This document shows positions 14,150-50,107 of a DNA stretch of 64,000 bases, piece after piece. Source of the stretch: Elysia chlorotica. Its lineage: Eukaryota; Mollusca; Gastropoda; Plakobranchidae. The notes beneath the pieces were generated by a model. The model worked only from the letters and a program-made list of their open reading frames with translations. It had not been told where the DNA came from and did no database searches. The stretch is taken from positions 377,181 to 441,180 of the forward strand of contig RQTK01000006.1 of assembly GCA_003991915.1 (NCBI GenBank). Direction: 5' to 3'. The position numbers and the translations under genes were made by a program. Within the stretch, counting starts at the first letter, position 1. Every line of letters starts with the position of its first letter.

Positions 14150-14212
14150 TTTTCACACCCAGTCACCCGGGCGGCCTTCAAAGCGCCACGGGCCGCGGGG
14201 GCTAATATAAAC
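14150..14212. promoter_or_regulatory. GC/CpG-rich patch, candidate UBA6 promoter
   Basis: A short stretch rich in CpG (CCCGGGCGG, GCGCCACGGGCCGCGG) stands out in otherwise AT-rich DNA about 500 bases upstream of the UBA6 start codon. Transcription starting downstream of it could join a 5' untranslated exon to the acceptor at 14666-14667. No transcript evidence is available. Confidence 0.2.
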
Positions 14213-14703
14213 AAACAATGAAAGACGCAAACCAGAGGAGCCTCTATCTTCTTTGATGAAAGGCGCACATATGGCCTATATTGGAGCCTTCTTATCCCCA
14301 CTGTCTTTCCCTTATGCTATCACACACATAATCATAATGTAATTAAAATTAATGCGGTTGCATCAATGCCATCTATTTGTAGGTTTTTTTAAGTGAACAT
14401 TTTTTGACTGGAGCCAATTTTGGGAAGATAAATAAACAGATAAATAGAGAAAAAAAGAGAAAGAGAGAGGAAGTATATATATTTTATATATATATAAAGA
14501 GATACATGACTGAGTGGGTCGCTTCTGGTGGGGGGTCCGGGCCCCGCCTTGAATCTGGCCCTGATGTTTCTGTCTCATTTTGTACCGAAATTTTGCCATG
14601 CACACCATGCATAGATACACTTTTCAGAGCCTTTCAATTTATAATTGCATTTCTTTTTTAACTTCAGGTCCACCCATTTTCACTTTTAAGATAACTGCCC
14701 ATT

Positions 14704-37350
<22,647 letters not shown>

Positions 37351-37392
37351 TCTTATACAGATTGGTTATTTATTGTTGCTGTTATTGCTTGT

Positions 37393-37398
37393 ATTAAA
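37393..37398 (+). terminator. Candidate UBA6 polyadenylation signal (ATTAAA)
   Basis: ATTAAA begins 42 bases after the stop codon, followed by GT-rich sequence. It is the closest signal variant to the stop. The canonical AATAAA at 39071-39076 is an alternative that would give a much longer 3' untranslated region. Confidence 0.25.
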
Positions 37399-40300
37399 TG
37401 TGATAGATGTCAATGCCTGAACAAGTATTTCTATATTTTATGCTTGGTTTTTGTTAGAGCTCAGGATGTAGAAGAGTAAATGATAGTGATCAATCAATTA
37501 GTCAAACTGTGCTATAGCTGTTTCTGCTCTCACTATTTCTTGGGGTACATATAGTTATAGTTATCCAAAATACATTGGATAAAAGATAAGATTTTTTAAA
37601 ACTCTGCTAACTTCTTTTTTCAATTGATGGTGGTCCATTGATTTTTCCAAAAAATGTTCTGATATTCCAGGCTGGTAATGAACAATACTATAGTGCTGAT
37701 CCATGGCAAAGTTAAGTTTGTCTTAATAATGAAATATTATAGAAGTTAAAAACTCAGCCCAATGACATCTTGTTTATTTTGTCAAGGTCAGTTGTAGGTC
37801 TAAACCTTGAATTTAGGGTCCATGCATCTGCCAGAAGGATTGGTCTCACAACTTGACTTGAGTCCCATTGTTTCACTATGATGGCTACCTGATCTCAGGA
37901 TTTCACTGATATGTTTTTGTCAAGCGCTGAGCTGATGACAGTGCAATAATATCTGTTCTCTGACATATTATACCAGATATATATTTATCACTTATTATTT
38001 ATCATTATAAACATAGATATTTTACAAGCTGTAAGTGCTGTTATATTTTTTGTATCATCAAAGTTGATACATTTTGCTTAACAAGCACTGTAGCTGTAGA
38101 TTGCTGTAAGTCCGAAGACTACAATACATTTTTGTTATGTCTTAGAAACTTGTCAAGAAAAAATTCCTTTACTCTCATAAATTATAGCGTCAAATTTTGC
38201 CGTAAGACTTGTGACCCAAAGTCAATCAGGGAGTAAACGCTTTAGTAATTGAGCTGAGAATGGTCACACAATGGATAAGAATTATTGTTGCTATTTTATT
38301 CCCAACCATGCTAAAGTCTGACCGTCCTCTCAGCTTGCCTAAATACTTAGATTGTATGCCATGTTATGACATCTCTGCTGATGATATTGAGAGTTCATGT
38401 TCTTATTTCTGTTATAAGTGTTATTACTGAGTTTTATTACTGAGCTCCATCAATATGAGACAAGCTTGTTCATTTTATAGTTAAATTGCATTACTTTTTT
38501 GTTTTTTATTTGAGATTATTGGTATGCAGTGATGTCAGATCTACGCTCGTGTGGAGGTAAATGATTCAATATAGAATATCTTAATTGCTCTCAAAAACAT
38601 TCTGTTAGATATCATGTTCTGGAATGTGTTGGAGATTCATAGATGTATAAATGTATCTTTTTTGTTCACAAAGCACAGCGATTTTAATTATTTGTAATTA
38701 TTTATTTTCTGACTTTCTTCCCTTATTCTTCTTTTCTTATTTTTAAAAGGACTGCAAGTTATTGGAATTTTAGAGGGCTGCTTTTATAATCAGTTCACTT
38801 GATATTGTTCCATTAATTTTGAGCATGTTATTTCTCTAATGCAGTTTTAAAAAGATTGATCCCTACTTCATACCTGGCACTGAGATAATTTTTATCAGAG
38901 GAATCACTGCATAAGGTTTATCTCAAGTGGACTTTTTTTGCCGACAAACCATGGCATTCTTTTAGAGAACTAATGAGGTTGAGATAAATTTGTTTCATAA
39001 CATAACCATAGGTACAACTTATTTGAAAGTAACATTTCACTCATCTAATAGTGTAAAATATCTTCAGGGAAATAAATATTGTAAATCCAGCTGATGAATA
39101 AATTTGCAATGTGGAAAATCAAAATAAATTTGAAAAAATCTTCAAACCTGTTTCTAATGAAATCAAGAGTATGCTACTTAAGATCAATATTCTACTTTTT
39201 AGTGATGACAATTTTGAAAATTACTGTCTTGAATCACAAAAATTCTACAGACCAGGATTTTTCTTCTTATTCTTTTCTCTGCAAAGGGAGACAAGGAAGT
39301 ACCAAACGATTAAAAAAAAAATAAGAAAGAAAAAGTGGTTGGATTCCTTTGGTCACACTACAGTCATTGTCTGAAATGCAGTTTGTACAAAATAATGTAC
39401 AACTGAAGGAAATCAATTTGTATTTCACCATGCTTTTGTTGTTGTTATTGTTTTTATTTGAAATATTTCATCAAATTAAAAGCGGAACATAAATCGACCA
39501 TCTGTTCCAATCTAGAAAGAGAACAAGGTTGTTTGTTTCCCCCTAATACCGCAGTACATGAGCTTAACAATGTATTGTGTTTTTCTACATTTTTTTTTCA
39601 TAATCACATGATTTCAATCTCTAATAATTAAAATTGTCGCTTAAAATATCATTGATACATGCTTTGTTCAATTTTTGGTTCAACCTAGAATGCAAGAGGT
39701 TAGTGTTTTTTGTTTGTTTGTTTTTTGTTTTTTTTAAACATTTTTTTTTAAATTTTACTAAAATCAAAATGATTATTCAAGTTACAAGGATTTTCGCCTG
39801 TGAACAGAGATCTAAATTAACTTTTAGTCTCTACTATGTTTTTTTTTTTGCTGTAAAATCACTGAGAAATGTAATTATATCAAAAAGGGCCTGAAATCCA
39901 ATTTTGCAATTTTAAAGCAAATACAACTCCCCACGCAAAAATAAAAGGAACAAATTTCCAACATTTTAAGATTTTGCAAAATGCAACTTTCAATTCACTT
40001 CTGTCGCAATAAAAACAAAATCTTTGACTTTTAAGGCATTGCTGGTAAATATCTTTCTCCCTTTCTTTCTTTCTTTTTTAAAATCTTTTTTCTTAATTAC
40101 CATCCAAGGTAAACCCTGTTTCCAATTACAAATTTTAACAAAATATCAACCTGTTCAACTCTACACTTCCAAGAAGTAGGATGTTCAGGTCAAATCCCTT
40201 CTCACCTGGTGCCCTTAACTGTGTGTAGGATTCTTCAAGTTAAAAGATGTTCATTTCAGGAATATTTTTTTTTTACACCCACACATGATTTTTATTTAAA

Positions 40301-40989
40301 GCTAGGGTGTTTGGGCCTACTTTTTAGTGCTTGGGCAAATCTTAAAAAAGTAAAACCTCCAACTCATGAATATACTTTCTTGTATATTTTGAAAGGATAT
40401 TGAAATCACATTGTTTTGGGACTCTGAAATTATGTGGACTAATTTTAAAATTTAGCCTCTGTCGTCATCTCATCCCCTGGTATGAGCTTAATTTCATACA
40501 ATTGTCTTGAATCTCTTAACTGGAGAGATCTTTGATAAGTTGCAATATTTATTTGTAGATACTGTCAGAAGCTTTCCCCGGGAGGAAAAAAAATTGTGAA
40601 GCAATGGTTGGTTAGCCTCTTTTAACTTAAGGGCACACATTCTGTCTCAATTATATGTTTCATAGCTGTTTCGACAAAGGTGGAGAATCTATTATTCCTT
40701 TGCTTTTTCGGGGATTAAAGTTAAAAATTACAATAAAAAAAATAATAAAGCGTCACGTCTGTTGTTATTTACGTATGGAACTCGGGTGACGAACAGGGTG
40801 TCATCTCTCTTAGTAGAGATTACCAACCGCTAGACCGCTGGACTGATGTGAAAAAGGTGCAGTAGTCGATCCTCAGCTTGTCCAGTGTTTTGCTTGATGT
40901 TGTTTAGGTGTTCCAACGTCAGCAATTAGGTTATATCACGGACGCGTCCCGAAACTAGCGTCTATAGAATTACGTGCTGGGAAAGACAG

Positions 40990-41130
40990 ACAGAGTGGGA
41001 ATACTAAGACTTGTCTCCGCCGGTCTATGATACTGACACCGACATGTCTTTTTTCCCAATCGTCAGTTCGAACCGGCACCTCCTGAGTAGAAAACCAGCG
41101 CTCTACCACTTGAGCCAGCTCGACATCTTG
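40990..41130 (-). mobile_element. tRNA-like SINE head (minus strand)
   Basis: On the minus strand it reads GAGCTGGCTCAAGTGGTAGA, then GGTGCCGGTTCGAACTGACG. These are clear A-box and B-box segments at tRNA spacing, followed by the GTCGGTGTCAGTATCATAGA motif of the SINE middle. It is not a functional tRNA gene because the acceptor stem does not pair. Confidence 0.55.
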
Positions 41131-41576
41131 ATAAAGAACAAGCGCTTACGTGTGGGATTCTTCGGGAAACCGGAGAGACGTTATATGTATTAATGTTTAC
41201 CGTCTCTGAAAAAAACCCCCAAACAAGTCGTGATCAGTTCATGTATCAACGACGGCCTAAGTCCCTGAACCAACAGTGTGCCGAGCAGGCTCTCTCTCAA
41301 GCCAAATTTCAACCACCAACTGAGGTTTGAAGCTCAGAAATCTCTTACATTATGCGCTCTTCCAAGTAAACTACATGCATATTATTACGTATTAGTATGT
41401 ACATGTATACAATAATATTCTTATGTCAATGCTCTAAATATTATACAGTGCTACGCAACCCAATCTACTCCCTAAACAAATTAACATTTGCAAAACGAAT
41501 CTATGTACTATATTATGCGAATACCCCCATAACTGGTTGAACTAAACAATCAAAGGGAAAACAATAGAAAACCCAA

Positions 41577-41615
41577 AGAGAGAGAGAGGGAGAGAGATAG
41601 AGATAGAGAGAGAGT

Positions 41616-41673
<58 letters not shown>

Positions 41674-41720
41674 GAGGGGGAGAGGGGGAGAGGGGGTTTG
41701 AGAGAGAGAGAGAGAGAGGG
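41577..41720 (+). repeat. GA-rich microsatellite
   Basis: GA dinucleotides with GAT and GGGGA interruptions; the purest part is 41620-41670. No gene is apparent on either strand. Confidence 0.95.
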
Positions 41721-42779
41721 ATTTATTTGAATCGACCACGGGTTTGGGGTGCTCTTCTGAGGTGGTATGTTTGTTTTAATATCTCTGCACATTTGCGGAA
41801 TGGATTTATTTTTTATTAGTTAAAATGTTAACTTAAGTAGTCAATAAAGAATAGTCCTATCCTGTTTTTCCTTGTATGCTCCAACAGCTGGTGGAAGTGT
41901 TGAGATAGTCCCAGCATGTTTTCTTTGGACTGAACCAGCTGTCGTTGGTGTTCACACAGCCTAGAGGAATTTAAAACACTAGTGGTGAGAAATATCCTGG
42001 GTTTTCTTTGGGACGAACAGCTGGTCGTGAATCTACTCAGGTTTTCTTTACATGTTAGTTTCGTTCGTCCAGTTGTGGATAAAACAGGTCATTACTCTGC
42101 CAGCCTTTGGCAATTTGGCCTGCATGCTTTCTCGCATTAGCAGCAGCTCAGTATCAAGTCGCCCATGGGGAATTCGACGCAGATCAGCACAGTATGTAGG
42201 GCAAAGCGGCCTCTAATGAGATGTCACTGTTTCAATCATCTAACCAATCCGCCATTTTGTCTCACGGATTGGGTCGGTGTCTGTATCACGTGATTGGCGA
42301 GTCCTAGGCGTCCTGCTGTGTAGTCTTGTCACCGTATACACTTTTACTTGAGAAATTAAATGACTTTGAACAAATACAGATAATAGCTCTGTTTAATTTT
42401 TTTGTTGTTGCAATAAGAGATCGAGAAAATAAGAAACAAAATAAAGCCTCTAGAGATTTGCGTTTTGCAAAATTACCTTGGATGCTTCCCAATGGCACCC
42501 TTGCAATAAGTATTTGACTGAACCTTTAGGTAAAACCTTTCTTACACAATGTACATAAATTAAAACATTGTTTACTAATAATTTAGAGCAGGTCTTGTGG
42601 TTTTGAGGACTGGTTACCCTCCCAAAAAAGAGCAATCCTTAAGACGTAAAGGTTTGGTTTAAGTTTTGGTTGTTAACTTAAAAGGATTTAGACTAATCGA
42701 AGTCACGTCCTGAGATTAATGTTTGACAATTTCTACTTGCTGCCACACAGATAGAGAGCTAAGACACCAGTACTTTTGT

Positions 42780-42905
42780 CTTAGGTAGTTGCAGGACACT
42801 GACACCAACCAACCCAGCCGGTAGAGGACAAGGCGGGAAGAGGAGGATACGAAAAGGGGATTCCCGACTAGAAGCCGCACGTTTTACCAACTGAGCTACT
42901 CTATA
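42780..42905 (-). mobile_element. tRNA-derived SINE fragment (minus strand)
   Basis: Read on the minus strand it starts GTAGCTCAGTTGGTAAAACG, a good A-box region, and passes through a weak B-box. It ends at GGTTGGTTGGTGTCAGTGTC, the family's middle. The head differs from the tRNA-Gly-like copies, so a second tRNA source or recombination is likely. Confidence 0.55.
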
Positions 42906-43428
42906 AGGTTAATGTTAGGGGTGTCCTAAATTGGAGAAAAATCTACTTATTGTTTGGTTAATATTTATTGTCATGTTTTGCAATTAGACTTTGAAAATCT
43001 GTTGATTTTTTTTCAAAGTTAATGTTAAATTCATCTATTTATTACTTGCCATGTACATTATAATTTCCAAACTGGAAGAACAAAACAAAACACCAACTTT
43101 GGCGTACAACAATAAAAAAAAGGCAGAATCGGGTTGAAAAAATCTCCTGGCTGCAAAAGCAAAAACGCCTACAGGCACACTCAGAAAACTAGAGCAGGCT
43201 AGAATAACATTTTAAGTGTTTTCTTTTCATTGTCTGAAATGCCTCGCTCCATGTTTTTGTATTGATTGGCCGTAAATAACCCGAGAAAAGGCCAACTAAC
43301 ATTAACAATAACTGTAGACACTTCCTCGTGACAGACCTCGCTGGCAATCATGGACTAAAATCAGAGGTCCTTCGTCCTTCGAGTCGGTTTTTGAAAGGAA
43401 GGTGGGGGGTACAGAGATAAAAAGGGAA

Positions 43429-43433
<5 letters not shown>

Positions 43434-43486
<53 letters not shown>
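43434..43486 (+). repeat. (GA)n microsatellite
   Basis: About 50 bases of GA following AGAGAAAGAG. Confidence 0.95.
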
Positions 43487-44019
43487 TTAAATCTATAGGG
43501 ATATTGAGGGAACCGACGTGGTGAAGGGGTGAAGGCCGTGAACCACGTCGTAACAAAATCCATGAAGACGGCAGTCAATCGCTAAATGATTCATTTCATT
43601 CCCGCATTTGAATAGTTGAAATAGATATAATTATAGCATTATCCATTACCAAAACCTGTATTTGTTATAATTATTTATTATCACTAGTTCTACCAAGAAC
43701 GAAAAAGTACACAAATTACAGCATAGGCTACTTGTATTTGTTTGATGTTGTTTTTTGTTCTTTGTTGATGTTTTTTTTTTAAATTTTTGCAGGGGTTAAT
43801 ATCAAGTTGCATATTGCTTTCTTAACATAACGTCTGTTCGGAGATATTTTCTATATTTATATCTACATCTAGATCGGATATTGAAATCAAATTAAGATTT
43901 AATTTGGGAAATTACATAATAGAGCACAGCGTGACTTTTGGGTTACACAGACACCTTTCTCCAAAGGTGAAGGAGAGGGTGGGCACTATATTGCTAAAAA
44001 CAAGATGTCTGACAGTTGG

Positions 44020-44135
44020 GAGAATGACGACAATCCATAGAGCACAGCGGCTTCTTATCAGAGGTCCGCGGTTCGATTTCCCGACCAGGTTGCCTCCTTT
44101 CCTTGTGTCTGTGTCAGTATAACATAATCCGCAAG
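44020..44135 (+). mobile_element. tRNA-derived SINE fragment
   Basis: CATAGAGCACAGCGGCTTC and GAGGTCCGCGGTTCGATTTC give a tRNA-like head with a good B-box, followed by TTGCCTCCTTTCCTTGTGTC and GTGTCAGTATAACATAATCC from the SINE middle. Confidence 0.6.
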
Positions 44136-44434
44136 TTTTGGGTATCATGCTCTCGACTCACAACGGCGAGTAAGATGCTGGAGGCATATCAGGATTAAAT
44201 TATGTAGGCTATTACTAGACTGAGCTTCGCTCTCTGCGACAAGAAATGACTATCATGTCTTTTTTAATTAAAAAAAATCAAACAAACAGCAACAACAACA
44301 ACAAGAACAACAAAAACAACCCACCAACCTATTCCTGGCAATCGGAAATAATTATATTGAACTCTATTTCTGTTTTTCTAAGTTTTTATACTGCCAAAAC
44401 TTAGTGAAAACGTTATGCCTGGAACTAGATGAGG

Positions 44435-44735
44435 AGTTAGAGAAATGCAAGCCAAATTCTTTAGACACATTATGAGAAGGAATCGCATTTAACAATCTGT
44501 TAGTGTGTTACAGCGGATATCAAAGGATACACAGCGACTGGAAACCAGATACAGAAAATACTGGACAACATCACAGGACGGGTCGGAGGCGAGGGTACCA
44601 GATAGCCTCGGTCGGAGGCCAAAACAACAACGGCACAATCAGAGACATGTGATATACGTAGAGATACGCCATGATTGATGGCTGCAGCCTGACAATGAGA
44701 ATCTGCAGTCATAGGCCTACTGGAGTTTTGGTAAA
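44435..44735 (+). mobile_element. Decayed LINE, reverse-transcriptase C-terminal remnant
   Basis: One frame reads MQAKFFRHIMRRNRI and stops, and a nearby frame reads IQKILDNITGRVGGEGTR and stops. These resemble the family pattern at the C-terminal end of non-LTR retrotransposon ORF2 (a basic FF.H.MRR stretch, then a LDNI segment rich in G and R). It is frameshifted, contains stops and is not functional. The exact LINE clade cannot be given. Confidence 0.45.
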
Positions 44736-46115
44736 ACATATCAAACTCTCAGAGTCGGTACGTTATGCGGGGCATACTGGTTACCAGCATCCAACCTGAT
44801 AATTAATCAAGCGCTGGGTTCCAACCTCCATGTTTCGTGTTTCAATTGATTTAACACAAACTCTGGGTTCCATCTCCCATGTTTTAGTCTCTATCATTAA
44901 TTTATCGCAGACACCGGGTTTCAAAACACTCCCGTGTTTTGGATCTTTATCCTCGATTCCCGCCTTTTGACGAGACTATGTTTCAGTCTCTGCCAGAAAG
45001 ATCAACCATTCCAATTGTCAAAAATAATTTGTTTTTATCAATGACCCGAAACCACTGAATGAAAAATACGCCAACATGAAGAAATATCTTGACTCTTTAA
45101 TATTGATTTAATTGAGTTTACAGATTCTCATTCGAGCAGCATTAGATGTAATCCTCCGCGTCAGACTTCCATTCACCTGTGTTTCATGCAGCCCTACTCC
45201 ATGTTATTCTCTCTACACGCACCGCCCACTTCCAAATTAACTATCTCTTTTTCAAATATTTCGAGACGGGACTTTCATTATTTTGTTTTATCTTCAACAT
45301 CTTTCTTTCCATTGATCTCTGGGGTTTTCTCAGTTTCCGAACCAGTTGTTTGGTAAGGTATCAGGTTTGCCACTGTCTTTTTAGCGGCATTAGCAGTTTT
45401 GATCCATGAGAAATTTTTTGTTCCTACGAATACCGATGTTTTACACTGGTATAATATGGATGTGCTAACAATACTTTATTAAATTGGCATTGATGGGGTG
45501 CCTATAAAATTCTTGTGCTTGACGATTAAATCATTGATTTATTGTGGTAATTTTTTTTGTTATCCTTGTTTTAAGCTCTCTGAAGTGTCTTCTCAACATT
45601 CATCCTACTTTACCAAAGTTTCAGCTCCTGACTCGGTGTCGTTTCATTGACTTCCAGCTTCTGTCCTCTACATGTCTTTTCTGCTACTGTTGAAGTCTTC
45701 CTGTACACATTCCTATTTTCCAGTTTTTGTAAATAATTAATAATCTTTCCTTCCCGTATTCGAATTCAAGTTTCTTTAATCTCGACCTTCTTTATTTTGC
45801 TTGCCCATTGGGTTTTTATTGTTCTTCGAAAGTTGTCTTGAAAGTTGACTACATGATTGTTTGTGTTACTATATTTAAAAGTACCCCCTTCTTTTTCCCT
45901 TCCCCGTGGCTTACACTCTATTATTCAATCCCCATTGTTGCCAAGACAGACTTGGGTCGTCCAAAATTCTGAGAACCGATCAGACCAGACTCTACAGATT
46001 GTTATCTAGTTTCCCCAGTCAATGCACAACTAATAGAACATCAAACATACAAGGTAGGACTAAACCTGGCGGGATAAATGCATCTATAGCTAGGTGTATA
46101 AGTTTAATATAATTA

Positions 46116-46192
46116 ATTAGGGCGCTAATTAGCTCAGCTGTTAGTGCTGTAAACTGACGAGCAAGAGTTCTTCGTTTCAAATCTTAGCTCGC
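46116..46192 (+). mobile_element. tRNA-like sequence, probable SINE head
   Basis: GGCGCTAATTAGCTCAGCTG and GAGTTCTTCGTTTCAAATC resemble A- and B-boxes at tRNA spacing, but the arms do not fold into a complete cloverleaf. I take it as a decayed SINE head rather than a tRNA gene. Confidence 0.45.
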
Positions 46193-46379
46193 GTTCCACT
46201 GATCTCTCAAACATTCGCCCGTAATCACATTATTGAAACTTTTATGCAATGCGCAATCAGTTGTCCATATTGATAAGGAATGTAAGCTAAGTTCTTAAAT
46301 TTTGTTGGTTTTTTCCCCATTTAATTAATGTGTAATACTTAGATACAACTATGTTTAAGTAAAACTTTTTGCTAATTGT

Positions 46380-46530
46380 GTTGCTGCATGTATATTTGTA
46401 TAACTGTTTCTATGTATTCACCTTGCAAAGCCTGTGCTTGACAAAATAATTTTCGATATGTATGTTCTTAATATATATATATATTGACTGAATAAACATT
46501 GAATTGAATTGAATTGAATTGAATTGAAAA
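46380..46530 (+). mobile_element. Probable 3' end of a non-LTR retrotransposon, with (GAATT)n tail
   Basis: An AT-rich stretch ends with AATAAACATT and then about five copies of GAATT (46500-46526). A 3' terminus made of a short tandem repeat after an AATAAA is typical of several LINE clades. The end of a processed transcript is the alternative. Confidence 0.4.
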
Positions 46531-47220
46531 TTTAGCTGCACTAGTGCATATAATTCTAAACAAACTTACATCATTTTGAAATACTAAGTGGGTTTTCGAA
46601 TCAGCTTTTTGTCGCCAGTAAAAAATATACGCATATTTTCAGAAACCCATGATTGGTCCCTAAAAATAAGAGCAAATAATTGCAAAATTTGCACGACAAG
46701 GTACCGTCAAATGTGTTTCATCAATTACATAGCGATAAGCAACCACGCCCTACACTGTAGTATTAAGAATCTTTTTTGCAGCTTGCATCTGTCTCACTTA
46801 ACCTTGTTTTTTTGTTTGTTTAATTTTTTTTCCTGGTTAGATGGAGTGCATCCTTGAGGCCTAAGCAAAGCGATTTTAAATTTCACTGCATGGTCCCTTT
46901 CTGATTTATGAGACATTTAAGAAAGATGAATTATTATCGCAGAGAGTCTCTTTGGAAGACAACCACTGTTCAAACCACTGGCATTCGTTTTTATGTGACG
47001 TATTGTTTCGCACCTCATGTCTAAAAATAGATTACACATGCCTCCCCGCCCCGACTGGCCTTTGAAGGTTTCTTTTTTCAAATGATTTCCCTCTTCACTG
47101 CACCGTCATTCATTTAACACTGATGCGTCCTTGTTTAGACCCCCTCCCCTCCCTGTCCCTTCACCCAAACACACACACACACACTCTTTTTCTCATTTTT
47201 CCCTCTCCGACCGAACAAAC

Positions 47221-47726
47221 GGAGCTGCAGTAGACCTGAGATGGGGGAACGACAGGCAAGCTAGGGCCTACTGAGGGGGAACTGGATCTAGGCGAGGCGA
47301 ACTGTGACCTGGGAGGGGATAGATTTTCCATAGAGCACTGTTGTGTCAGCGGCTGTCTACTAGGCGTTTAGGCCAAGTGCCAATCTATTCATGTACAGCA
47401 ATGTTGTGTCCCGGTTAAAGAGGAAAACCAACACTTTTGTCTGTGCTTAACATACAGATTTAGATTTGAACTCGTTTAGTAAATAACACTGAAACGAAAC
47501 CCTAATTTGTTACACGGATTTCAAAGCTGTCCCGAGGTACACACCTCGAGCTCTGTGTGCCACTGCCACCCTCAAGCGTCTTGTCTTGCCTGTGTGTTGA
47601 ACACACGGGACGGGACATTACATTGGCGGCAAGGCTTGTCTGATGTCTGTGTGACTCACCTGTGTTTTGGATACTGCCTTGTGATTTTATCTATTTTGGA
47701 GGGATTTTGAATGGTAATTAACAAAG
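47221..47726 (+). other. Possible 5' untranslated exon and promoter region
   Basis: The stretch is richer in GC than its surroundings, lacks a long reading frame and ends at ACAAAG|GTGAGTC, a strong donor. It could be the first exon of the gene whose coding exon starts at 57498, across a ~9.8-kb intron. There is no direct evidence that it is transcribed. Confidence 0.2.
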
Positions 47727-49867
47727 GTGAGTCTTGGAGCTGTAATCAAATGTAGATAGATCTAGAGTATCTGAAAGCACGTTTGGAGTTTGAATTTACA
47801 CACCAAACCTAAGGCCTCTGTAGTAAAACACATCGTCACAGTTGCTATCGAGGGGTTTTAAAGTTTTTTGGCTACATGACTCTTTCCGAATGTAATCTAG
47901 ATATTGACTCAACATTTCTTTGTTTTCAATCGTCAATATTTTTTCCTCATAAGATTGATGTAGACTCTAATAATCTAGATGTAGATTAGATCTATTTGTT
48001 TAAAAAAAAATCAAATTAGGAATCGGGTATACGTACACACATTGCATTAATAAATTTTATTTGATGTAAATATTATGGAGGAGAATGGTTTGAAGCCAAA
48101 AATATCATGTCTGCAGATAACCCCCCCCCCCCTTTCCCCCAGTCAATGAGACCTTTGCTAAACTAATCTAGAAGTCAGTATTGGGAGGGCAGGTATGCAT
48201 TTATACCAATACTTATATTTTAAGTCAATAATTTTTAAAATTCAATAACCCAGGATCCAGTACATGTCCCAAGTTAACAATAGCGTGATTACAAGAAAAA
48301 AAAAAGCTCTTTAAATTCAACATCATGTGACAGATTTAACTTTTGAGAAGCACAATGATTAGAATTCTTTATGAAACTTAAATAACCTTGGGGTGTGTGT
48401 ACAGTACATGAAATCTGAAATTAAGGGGGCCAATTTCTCTTGAAAACTAGGGCCTAACTACACACTTAGGAATGAATCTGTTTAAATTACTCGGGAGTAG
48501 GTCTTAAAATTAAATACAATTTTAGAAGAGTAGAGTTTAGAATTTATTTTACTGTCGGACGTAAGTCTTGGAACCTGTCCGCTATGTGGCCTACTTTGTG
48601 ACGTTAAATGTAATAGAAACCCACCAACCAAGGCCTAAAATCTTCACTTTGTTACAAAATTTCTCATCTCACTCTCAGTGCTCATCAACAGTTATTTCTT
48701 TTTAAAAGCTTTAAATTTTTAAAATTAGTTAAACTTTCAGTGTTAGTAAATTCTGATTTTGAATCACATAGAAAATCAAAAAGTTAGACGAGAAATGTAA
48801 CAGATGTAAAATTAATGGGTGTTTTGGGAAAATAATATGGGAATTATTCAAAACCAGTCTATAGTGTACAAGGTGACATTAAAAAAGTTGTATAAATTAC
48901 ACTTTTTGGGCTTTTTGAAAAATAATGCAATCCAGTTTCTAAAATTTTATGGAAAGCACACTGGTCCTAAAGTTTCTTTTTATCATAACCATGTTGTCAA
49001 TCTCTACATTTTTTTAAATAGAATTCTTCTTTTAAGATTAAGCCCCTTTGCAATTCTCTCTTATTTTAACAAGACTGAAGATAAAAGCTTTTTAATGTGA
49101 ACCTTTGAGTGGCAATAGTGAAGCAATAAATCTGGCAGCTTTTACCTTGAAACACTTTTCAAGCATTGTCTATTTAGTAATTTTATAAAGCATTTTATTT
49201 CTTATAATCATTTACAAATTACACTTTGTCAATAATAGGGATGAAACATTTGCATTAAGGGGGGTTCTTCTCTGAAGACTCTGTTATAACATCAAGGCAT
49301 CCAAGCCCGCCCCCCAAACAAACATCAAGAATAGATAAAGAAACGAATATTACTTTTGTCGATGTCGCCTCAGTGGTTCTATCTCATGATCTACAAATCT
49401 TGCCTTAGACAATTTAGATTCAGAGTTTGACATTGATACAATGTACCTACATTTAAAAATAAGGCCATCATAAAGGTCTTGCTGATAGGATCTTTTCCTC
49501 TTTGTAGATTTACTTGTACTATTTATAGTTATCAGCAGCTGATTCTAGAGGTGAATTGCTACCATGTCTATAGAGCCTACATTAGAGCTTGTACTGAAAG
49601 GGACATTTAATGATTTATAACATCAGTCAGCTAGTCACCTTGTGTCCTACAAAATTGATAAACAGAAGGTATGATATTAGAATTTGAGGTGTGACCCTAA
49701 ATACACAGAAATAGTAGGAAACCAAGTGGGTGTAAAACTGTTTCCAGAAAAAGAACGTGTAAAATGTCAGGATAAATTTACTGATATATGCCCTTTAACA
49801 TTAAGTCTCCCCATAAAGGGCTTTGTTTTTTTTACTCTTTATTTCACGTATAGAAATCATGTGTTGA

Positions 49868-50107
49868 GTTGGATTAACGTTCAACGTCAGCCTTTATAAG
49901 CTATATTGTGGGCGGTCCCCAAGACTGACGTCTGACAAATTTATGTGCCGCCTCTCACGAGACAGGACGGGGATACCATGACTTCTGTCACAGTCCATCA
50001 CATTAAACTGACACTGACCCAACCAGTAGGGGTTAAAATCGCTAGGGATCGAACCACGGACATCCTGCGTCGGAAGCCGAAGTTCTGCCCCAGGGCTACT
50101 GCGCCCA
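49868..50107 (-). mobile_element. tRNA-derived SINE, diverged copy
   Basis: Minus-strand copy of the same family. The tail side (AACGTTCAACGTC) is at 49875-49889, and the tRNA-like head ends near 50107 with GCGCAGTAGCCCTGGGGCAG and a B-box close to GGTTCGATCC. Many substitutions show that it is older than the copies at 61 and 63 kb. Confidence 0.85.

Larger units (their letters stand above)
11327..14703. other. Divergent intergenic interval between MAP1-like exon and UBA6
   Basis: Holds the CCAAT motifs, the AGATCT clusters, the dispersed repeat pair and, from about 14.1 kb, a GC-rich patch. From about 12 kb onward the sequence becomes T-rich, as it is across UBA6. No further coding exon was recognised; a UBA6 5' untranslated exon may be present. 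Confidence 0.6.

Noticed and set aside
41060..41130. Possible tRNA gene
   Set aside because: A- and B-boxes are present but the acceptor stem does not pair and the sequence continues into SINE body.
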